Of a DNA stretch of 21,154 nt, positions 17,285 to 21,154 are shown piece after piece (positions within the stretch are counted from its first letter, which is position 1; every line of letters starts with the position of its first letter). The position numbers were made by a program, and so were the translations under genes. The notes beneath the pieces are model-generated. The model ran no database searches. It was given only the letters and a program-made list of their open reading frames with translations, and was not told the DNA's origin. Source of the DNA: Bacillota bacterium (GTDB lineage: Bacteria; Vulcanimicrobiota; JAMDEM01); NCBI GenBank assembly GCA_023486985.1, contig JAMDEM010000109.1, forward strand, positions 1-21,154, read 5' to 3'.

Positions 17285-18034
17285 ATGAAAAAAATAATAT
17301 TTGCTTTCATCATAATTCTTGCTCTTGCCATTTCGTCCATCTGGTTTTTCAAGCTGTGGAGCGATTCAAGGGAATATGATATTGCAGCTTTTACGACCTC
17401 TCTTTCCGGCCGCAGTTTCCGGCAAATTCACAATATAAAACTTGCCGCTTCAAAATTAGACGGATATACAATCGATACCGGGCAAATCTTTTCCCTGCAA
17501 AAAGCTCTCGGAGATATCACAAAAGAATCCGGATTCCATGAAGCGCCGTCGATTGTCGGCGGAAAAGTTGTTGATTCAACCGGCGGCGGGCTATGCCAGG
17601 TTTCTTCAACAATTTACAATGCCTCACTTCTTGCCGGGCTGGAGATTATTGAAAGGCATCCTCACTTATTTACCGTAAGATCCGTAGGACCGGGAAGAGA
17701 TGCAGCCTTTGCAAATGGCTCATGCGATCTTAAATTTAAAAACAACTATTCTACTGCTGTAAAACTTAGAGTTTATATAACCGGCGAACGGCTTATTGCA
17801 AAAATTACATCTTTCATAAAAACAGATTCAAAAGCAGAAGTTAACTGTGAAATTCTTCAGACCTATGAACCTTCTGAAAAAGAAGCCGCAAATTCCTCCG
17901 GTGGAATAAATGGGTGCAGGGTAAGAGTATTCAGAACAATTTACAGCGACGGCAAAGAGCCGGTAACCGAAAAAATATCAGAAGATACTTACCGCCCGGT
18001 TTCTCCGAAAGGATTTATCCTTCAGGGACAATAA
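17285..18034 (+). CDS. VanW-family membrane-anchored protein
   Basis: The protein has 249 residues. An N-terminal signal anchor (about 2-24, KKIIFAFIIILALAISSIW) places the rest outside the cytoplasmic membrane. The VanW domain spans about 40-190, with the family signatures YTIDTGQIFSL, GKVVDSTGGGLCQVSSTIYN (C104), AGLEIIERHPH (H125, H127) and GPGRDAAFANG. VanW was first named in vancomycin-resistance clusters, but its biochemical role is not established, and most copies occur outside such clusters. It follows the alpha-2-macroglobulin gene by 137 bases that contain repeats, so it may be transcribed separately; TTGCAA at 17252 with a weak TTAATT 17 bases later could serve, placing the start very near the ATG. 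The C-terminal ~60 residues beyond the domain are less conserved in appearance. Family assignment is confident, function is not. Confidence 0.9.
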   Translation: MKKIIFAFIIILALAISSIWFFKLWSDSREYDIAAFTTSLSGRSFRQIHNIKLAASKLDGYTIDTGQIFSLQKALGDITKESGFHEAPSIVGGKVVDSTGGGLCQVSSTIYNASLLAGLEIIERHPHLFTVRSVGPGRDAAFANGSCDLKFKNNYSTAVKLRVYITGERLIAKITSFIKTDSKAEVNCEILQTYEPSEKEAANSSGGINGCRVRVFRTIYSDGKEPVTEKISEDTYRPVSPKGFILQGQ

Positions 18035-18055
18035 ATTATATTCGATAATATAATT
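18034..18055. repeat. AT-only inverted repeat at the VanW stop codon
   Basis: Two 9-base arms, AATTATATT and AATATAATT, flank CGAT and form a perfect palindrome that begins on the last base of the stop codon. The stem has no G or C, so it is weak as a terminator. A protein-binding site is possible. Confidence 0.35.
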
Positions 18056-18232
18056 ATTTAAATATTTAAATTAATGGATATATTGTTCTCAAAAAAATTT
18101 CAAAAAATTTTTTTTATTTTTTTTATTTTTTAAAATTCCTCCAATCCTGCATGGTTAAGCCAGTATTTATACTTCATTAAGTAAAAATATATAAATATGG
18201 AAAAAAAATTTTGTATTTTTAAAAAAAATGTA
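18056..18232. other. Very AT-rich non-coding tract upstream of a strong promoter
   Basis: About 180 bases made largely of A and T runs, including a T-dominated run around 18107-18132 and A/T runs up to the -35 box at 18233. No open frame of note is present. It could act as UP-element or bent DNA for the promoter that follows, or as a poly-T end for the VanW transcript. Confidence 0.5.
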
Positions 18233-18261
18233 TTGACATGTTTTCACAATCCTGCTATACT
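18233..18261 (+). promoter_or_regulatory. Near-consensus sigma70 promoter
   Basis: TTGACA (18233-18238), a 17-base spacer and TATACT (18256-18261) differ from the full consensus by one base. A start near 18268 is expected, which gives a leader of about 65 bases before the Lys/Ala-rich mini-gene. It is the best promoter match seen in the window. Confidence 0.85.
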
Positions 18262-18335
18262 AACTCTAGTGGTCATCAGGAAATGTCATACTAAATCTGG
18301 TGGCTAAAATTTAAAAGCAAAGGATGGTGAAGTAC

Positions 18336-18401
18336 GTGGCTGGAAAGACCGCCAAAAAGACTGCCAAAAAGGCAGCCAAGAAGCCCGCGAAGAAGAAATA
18401 A
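18336..18401 (+). CDS. Lys/Ala-rich histone-tail-like mini-protein
   Basis: A 21-codon frame (GTG at 18336, TAA at 18399-18401) encodes a peptide that is almost entirely Lys, Ala, Thr and Pro in repeats of the form TAKK/AAKK/PAKK. GGTGA at 18326-18330 lies 5 bases before the GTG. An in-frame ATG at 18324 would give 25 residues, but its AAAGG abuts the codon. The composition is that of the basic tails of histone H1-like and some HU-type bacterial proteins, which bind DNA through charge alone, here without any folded domain. The gene is a complete unit: near-consensus promoter at 18233 and a strong terminator at 18442. It could be a DNA- or RNA-compacting peptide. Alternatives are a decayed tail of a longer gene, or a small RNA whose frame is accidental, but the repeat pattern of Lys codons argues for coding. 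Confidence 0.65.
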   Translation: MAGKTAKKTAKKAAKKPAKKK

Positions 18402-18441
18402 ATAGTTCTGGTCAAATCTTCATCAGTAAAAGTTTTCATTA

Positions 18442-18473
18442 CCCAAGGACAAACGTTCTTGGGATTTTTTTTT
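18442..18473 (+). terminator. Intrinsic terminator of the Lys/Ala-rich mini-gene
   Basis: A 9-base-pair stem (CCCAAGGAC with GTTCTTGGG, one G-T pair) closes a 4-base loop AAAC and is followed by A and nine T. It ends the unit that starts at 18233. Confidence 0.9.
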
Positions 18474-18538
18474 AAAGGAAACAATATCCGCACTGTCGAA
18501 TTTTTTCAGTAGTTATTTCAACGGTTTGATAATGTAAC

Positions 18539-18619
18539 TCCCCCTCGCCCCCTTTTTAACAAAGAGCGGGGATAACTCTTTATCCCTCCCCTTAAATTAA
18601 TGGGAGGCTAGGCGGGGTT
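18539..18619. repeat. C-rich palindromic repeat, two hairpins
   Basis: Left arm CTCCCCCTCGCCCCC and right arm GGGAGGCTAGGCGGGGTT are imperfect complements. Inner hairpins form from CCCC...TTTTT-aac-AAA...GGGG (about 18548-18571) and CCTCCC/GGGAGG (about 18587-18607). It resembles the 48-base palindrome at 17149 in plan and composition. No coding potential is seen. Confidence 0.55.
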
Positions 18620-18620
18620 A

Positions 18621-18689
18621 ATAAGCAAAGCTTGTTTTGCGGCAGGATACCCCGCAGCAAACTGCGTGGTCTTTCTATCGCAAAATAAA
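18621..18689. repeat. Hairpin repeat, copy A
   Basis: The outer stem TTTTGCG (18635-18641) pairs with CGCAAAA (18679-18685). The inner stem CCCCGCAG (18650-18657) pairs with CTGCGTGG (18662-18669) with one mismatch around loop CAAA. The 5' part AAGCTTGTTTTGCGGCA and the 3' part ATCGCAAAATAA are the same as in copy B at 19387-19453, while the inner arms differ but still pair. Confidence 0.75.
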
Positions 18690-18708
18690 TCAAACCCCTG
18701 CAAAATGG

Positions 18709-18737
18709 TTGAATTTCCAAAAATAAGGGTATATAAG
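18709..18737 (+). promoter_or_regulatory. Putative promoter for the DUF4912-branching enzyme pair
   Basis: TTGAAT (18709-18714) and TATAAG (18732-18737) have a 17-base spacer. The transcript would start near 18744 and include the GAGG site at 18777. A TATAAT at 18768 has no -35 box, and a start from it would fall on the ribosome binding site, so it is less likely. Confidence 0.5.
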
Positions 18738-18787
18738 AAAGGTATCTACTTTTTAAAAGAGTTTCACTATAATAAAGAGGCGATATT

Positions 18788-19390
18788 ATGTTTCATTATG
18801 AAATACCGGGGGCGGTTCAGCAGCCGGAAGTCCGCAGGGAACCCGGAAAACTTCCAGAAGGATACGGCGAAAACCGCTTAACCCTAATGGTGCGGGATCC
18901 ATACTGGGCTTTTGCCTATTGGGAAGTCGCCGGCTGGAAAAAGAAAGAAATTGAAAAAAATATCGGGAAAGAAAAATTTCAAAGAAGCACTCTTGTAATT
19001 AAAATCTTCTGGGATTCCGACTTTAAAAGCCTTGAGGAAATGAAAAACCTGCTTATGGAAATTGATGTAACAGGACCTGCAAGAAGCTGGTATATAAACC
19101 TCGGCAAGCCTGGCTGCAAATTCAAGGCTCTGCTTGGATACAAGACTCCGGACGGAGAATTTATCGTGGTGGCGGTATCCAACAATATTGAAACGCCGAG
19201 GGCAACTTTCTCGGATATTGTTGATGAAAACTGGCTCCACCTTGAAGAAACTTATCGCAGGATTCAGACTCTGGTGGGCGATTCCGCCAGCTCCCCTCAG
19301 CGCCTTGAAGACATAAGAAAAGACCTGGCAAGGAAAGTGGAAGCCCAGTTTGCGCCCGGTTCCCTTTTTATGAAACCGGAAAGAAAATAA
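18788..19390 (+). CDS. DUF4912 domain protein
   Basis: The protein has 200 residues. The segment LPEGYGENRLTLMVRDPYWAFAYWEV (about 22-47) is the signature of DUF4912, a family of unknown biochemical function that is often encoded next to GH57 alpha-glucan enzymes. The domain runs to about residue 155 (SWYINLGKPGCKFKALLGY, then TPDGEFIVVAVSNNIETP). The last 40 residues are charged and probably helical. It has no signal peptide or membrane segment, so it is cytoplasmic. AGAGG lies about 8 bases before the ATG. The branching enzyme gene follows after 154 bases that hold a hairpin repeat starting within this gene's stop codon. A role in glycogen handling, for example as an accessory carbohydrate-binding protein, is inference from this pairing alone. 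Confidence 0.88.
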   Translation: MFHYEIPGAVQQPEVRREPGKLPEGYGENRLTLMVRDPYWAFAYWEVAGWKKKEIEKNIGKEKFQRSTLVIKIFWDSDFKSLEEMKNLLMEIDVTGPARSWYINLGKPGCKFKALLGYKTPDGEFIVVAVSNNIETPRATFSDIVDENWLHLEETYRRIQTLVGDSASSPQRLEDIRKDLARKVEAQFAPGSLFMKPERK

Positions 19391-19453
19391 GGCAAGCTTG
19401 TTTTGCGGCACGATACTCTGCAGCAGGCTGCAGAGTTCTCAATCGCAAAATAA
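19387..19453. repeat. Hairpin repeat, copy B, with partial third copy to 19467
   Basis: The outer stem TTTTGCG (19401-19407) pairs with CGCAAAA (19444-19450). The inner stem ACTCTGCAGC (19415-19424) pairs perfectly with GCTGCAGAGT (19427-19436). The start overlaps the TAA of the DUF4912 gene. The first 17 bases of the repeat, TAAGGCAAGCTTGTTTT, recur immediately at 19451-19467, as a truncated third copy. Confidence 0.78.
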
Positions 19454-19544
19454 GGCAAGCTTGTTTTCTCACGTTCTTTCATGGGCGTGCAGCCTGTGAT
19501 TTGAATAGCTCGAAAATAATTTATTCTATAAACTTGGAGGCAAA

Positions 19545-21134
19545 ATGGCATTAGGTTATCTTTCACTCCTCCTGCATGCGCATCTGCCCTATGTGCGTCA
19601 TCCCGAATATTCTGATTCTTTCGAAGAAGACTGGTTTTATGAAGCATTAACGGAAACTTATCTCCCCCTTCTCCAGGTTTACGAAAACCTTCTTGATGAC
19701 GGCGTTGATTTCCATATCACCATGTCAATTACCCCGCCCCTGATGGAAATGCTTTCCGACCATTTTCTTCAGGACAGGTATTTAAGACACATCGAAAAAC
19801 TGATTGAACTGGCGGAAAAGGAAGTGCACCGCACCAAAAAGGAGCCTGAGTTTAATTCCATAGCAAATATGTATCTTATAAATTTCCTTGACCTGCGTAA
19901 CCGTTATGCGGAGATTTACCGCCGCGACATTGTCGGCGCTTTTAAAAGAATCATGGAAGCTGGAAAACTTGAAATAATCACATGTGCGGCAACCCACGGA
20001 TTCCTGCCCCTGATGGACATTTCAAAGGAAGCGGTTAGAGCCCAGATAAAAATTGCCGCGGCAAACTATCAAAAACACCTGGGCAAAAGACCTGCCGGCA
20101 TCTGGCTTCCCGAGTGCGGCTATCATCCGGGCCATGATGAAATATTGAACGAAGAAGGAATAAAATATTTTATCATTGATACCCACGGCTTGCTTTATGC
20201 CGCCCCGAGGCCAAGATATGCAGTCTTTGCTCCGGTTTACTGCCCTTCAGGCGTAGCGGCTTTCGGCCGGGACCCTGAATCATCAAAACAGGTCTGGAGC
20301 GCCAAGGAAGGCTATCCAGGGGATAACGATTACCGCGAATTTTACCGTGATGTAGGATACGACCTTGACCTTGACTATATCAAGCCTTACATACATGAAA
20401 GCGGCCAGAGAATAAATACGGGAATAAAATATCACCGGATAACCGGCGAAACCAACCACAAAGAGCCTTACCATCACGGCAGGGCAATGGAAAAGGCGGC
20501 AACTCATGCCGGACACTTCATGTTTAACCGGGAAAAACAGGTTGAACATCTTTATCATATCCTGGGCAGGGAGCCGATAATTGTTGCTCCTTATGATGCC
20601 GAGCTTTTCGGACACTGGTGGTACGAAGGTCCTGCATGGATAGATTATCTCTGCAGAAAAATCCACTATGACCAAAATACTGTAAAAATGATAAGTCCTT
20701 CCATTTATCTTCAGATGTACCCGAAAAATCAGATAGCCTCTCCCACCCTTTCCAGCTGGGGATATAAAGGCTACTGCGAGGTCTGGCTTGAAAGCAGTAA
20801 CGACTGGATTTACCGGCACCTGCACAAAGCAGCGGAAAGAATGACGGAACTTTCCAATAAATTTCCCAATGCCGAAGACCTCCTCAGGCGCGCCTTGAAT
20901 CAGGCAGCCAGAGAGGTCCTTCTTGCTCAATCCAGTGACTGGGCTTTCATAATGAAAACCGGTACAATGGTGGAATATGCAAGAAAAAGAACCGAAGAGC
21001 ATATCCTGAAATTCACCAGGCTTTATGAAGAGATACTTGGAAACAGGATTAACGAAAAAGGACTTTCTGAAGTTGAATATAAGGATAATATATTCTCGGA
21101 AATTGATTACTCGGTGTATGCTTCAAGAAGATAA
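19545..21134 (+). CDS. GH57 1,4-alpha-glucan branching enzyme
   Basis: The protein has 529 residues, the usual length of GH57 branching enzymes with the C-terminal DUF1957 domain. It creates alpha-1,6 branches in glycogen by transferring alpha-1,4 chains in the cytoplasm. All GH57 blocks are visible: LLHAHLPYVRHP near the N-terminus, IITCAATHGFLPL (about 144-156), GIWLPECGYHP with the nucleophile Glu190, APYDAELFGHWW with the acid/base Asp351, and LLAQSSDWAFIMKTGT in the C-terminal helical domain. The DUF1957 part is complete, so the enzyme should be active. CTTGGAGGC gives a strong ribosome binding site 7 bases before the ATG. It follows the DUF4912 gene across a repeat and may share its transcript. 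Amylopullulanase or alpha-amylase activity of other GH57 groups is less likely given the length and C-terminal domain. Confidence 0.94.
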   Translation: MALGYLSLLLHAHLPYVRHPEYSDSFEEDWFYEALTETYLPLLQVYENLLDDGVDFHITMSITPPLMEMLSDHFLQDRYLRHIEKLIELAEKEVHRTKKEPEFNSIANMYLINFLDLRNRYAEIYRRDIVGAFKRIMEAGKLEIITCAATHGFLPLMDISKEAVRAQIKIAAANYQKHLGKRPAGIWLPECGYHPGHDEILNEEGIKYFIIDTHGLLYAAPRPRYAVFAPVYCPSGVAAFGRDPESSKQVWSAKEGYPGDNDYREFYRDVGYDLDLDYIKPYIHESGQRINTGIKYHRITGETNHKEPYHHGRAMEKAATHAGHFMFNREKQVEHLYHILGREPIIVAPYDAELFGHWWYEGPAWIDYLCRKIHYDQNTVKMISPSIYLQMYPKNQIASPTLSSWGYKGYCEVWLESSNDWIYRHLHKAAERMTELSNKFPNAEDLLRRALNQAAREVLLAQSSDWAFIMKTGTMVEYARKRTEEHILKFTRLYEEILGNRINEKGLSEVEYKDNIFSEIDYSVYASRR

Positions 21135-21154
21135 ATGGAAGGACTTATCATTTT
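21135..21154 (+). CDS. Possible start of the next gene (cut by window edge)
   Basis: An ATG directly abuts the TAA of the branching enzyme gene and opens a frame MEGLII that runs off the edge. The alternative is that GGAAGGA at 21137-21143 is a ribosome binding site for a start just beyond the window. Too little sequence remains to decide or identify a product. Confidence 0.25.

Noticed and set aside
19528..19533. TATAAA upstream of the branching enzyme gene as a -10 box
   Set aside because: The only TTGAAT upstream is 20 bases away, beyond the usual 16-18 base spacing.
20283..21002. Minus-strand open frame of 239 codons inside the branching enzyme gene
   Set aside because: It is antisense to a gene with complete GH57 motifs and its translation shows no family pattern; long antisense frames are common opposite such codon use.

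Overview
The window looks like chromosomal DNA from an uncultivated, probably diderm bacterium with an AT-leaning genome. The signs are sigma70-type promoters (one TTGACA-17-TATACT), a bacterial alpha-2-macroglobulin with an intact thioester motif, a DUF4912 plus GH57 glycogen-branching pair, B12-type radical SAM proteins, and several families of short palindromic intergenic repeats. I cannot name a phylum; candidate groups rich in such genes (Omnitrophota, Elusimicrobiota and similar) are only a guess.

Region 1 (1-11570) is a dense sugar/lipid-type biosynthetic locus. It holds three radical SAM proteins with an N-terminal B12-binding-like domain (one runs off the left edge and starts with TTG), two paralogous multi-pass membrane proteins resembling GT-C glycosyltransferases, a Dpm1-type polyprenyl-phosphate sugar synthase, a membrane-anchored GT2 glycosyltransferase, and two SPASM-type radical SAM proteins. 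The membrane and B12-radical-SAM genes form two divergent pairs that look like an ancient segmental duplication. The four genes from 7640 to 11570 form a compact, partly overlapping operon. A reasonable reading is that the Dpm1-type enzyme makes a lipid-linked sugar donor, the GT-C-like proteins use it outside the membrane, and the radical SAM enzymes modify a lipid, sugar or peptide. Substrate and product are unknown.

Region 2 (11571-18034) encodes envelope functions: a small secreted protein of unknown family, a 1546-residue alpha-2-macroglobulin, and a membrane-anchored VanW-family protein. The genes are separated by repeats: a TCATTGCGAG inverted-repeat element and a C-rich palindrome.

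Region 3 (18035-18787) is mostly non-coding. It contains a very AT-rich tract, a near-consensus promoter, a 21-codon Lys/Ala-rich mini-gene ending at a strong intrinsic terminator, and two kinds of palindromic repeat.

Region 4 (18788-21154) holds a DUF4912 protein and a GH57 1,4-alpha-glucan branching enzyme, pointing to glycogen metabolism. A hairpin repeat occurs on both sides of the DUF4912 gene, with compensating base changes between the copies. A possible next gene begins at 21135.
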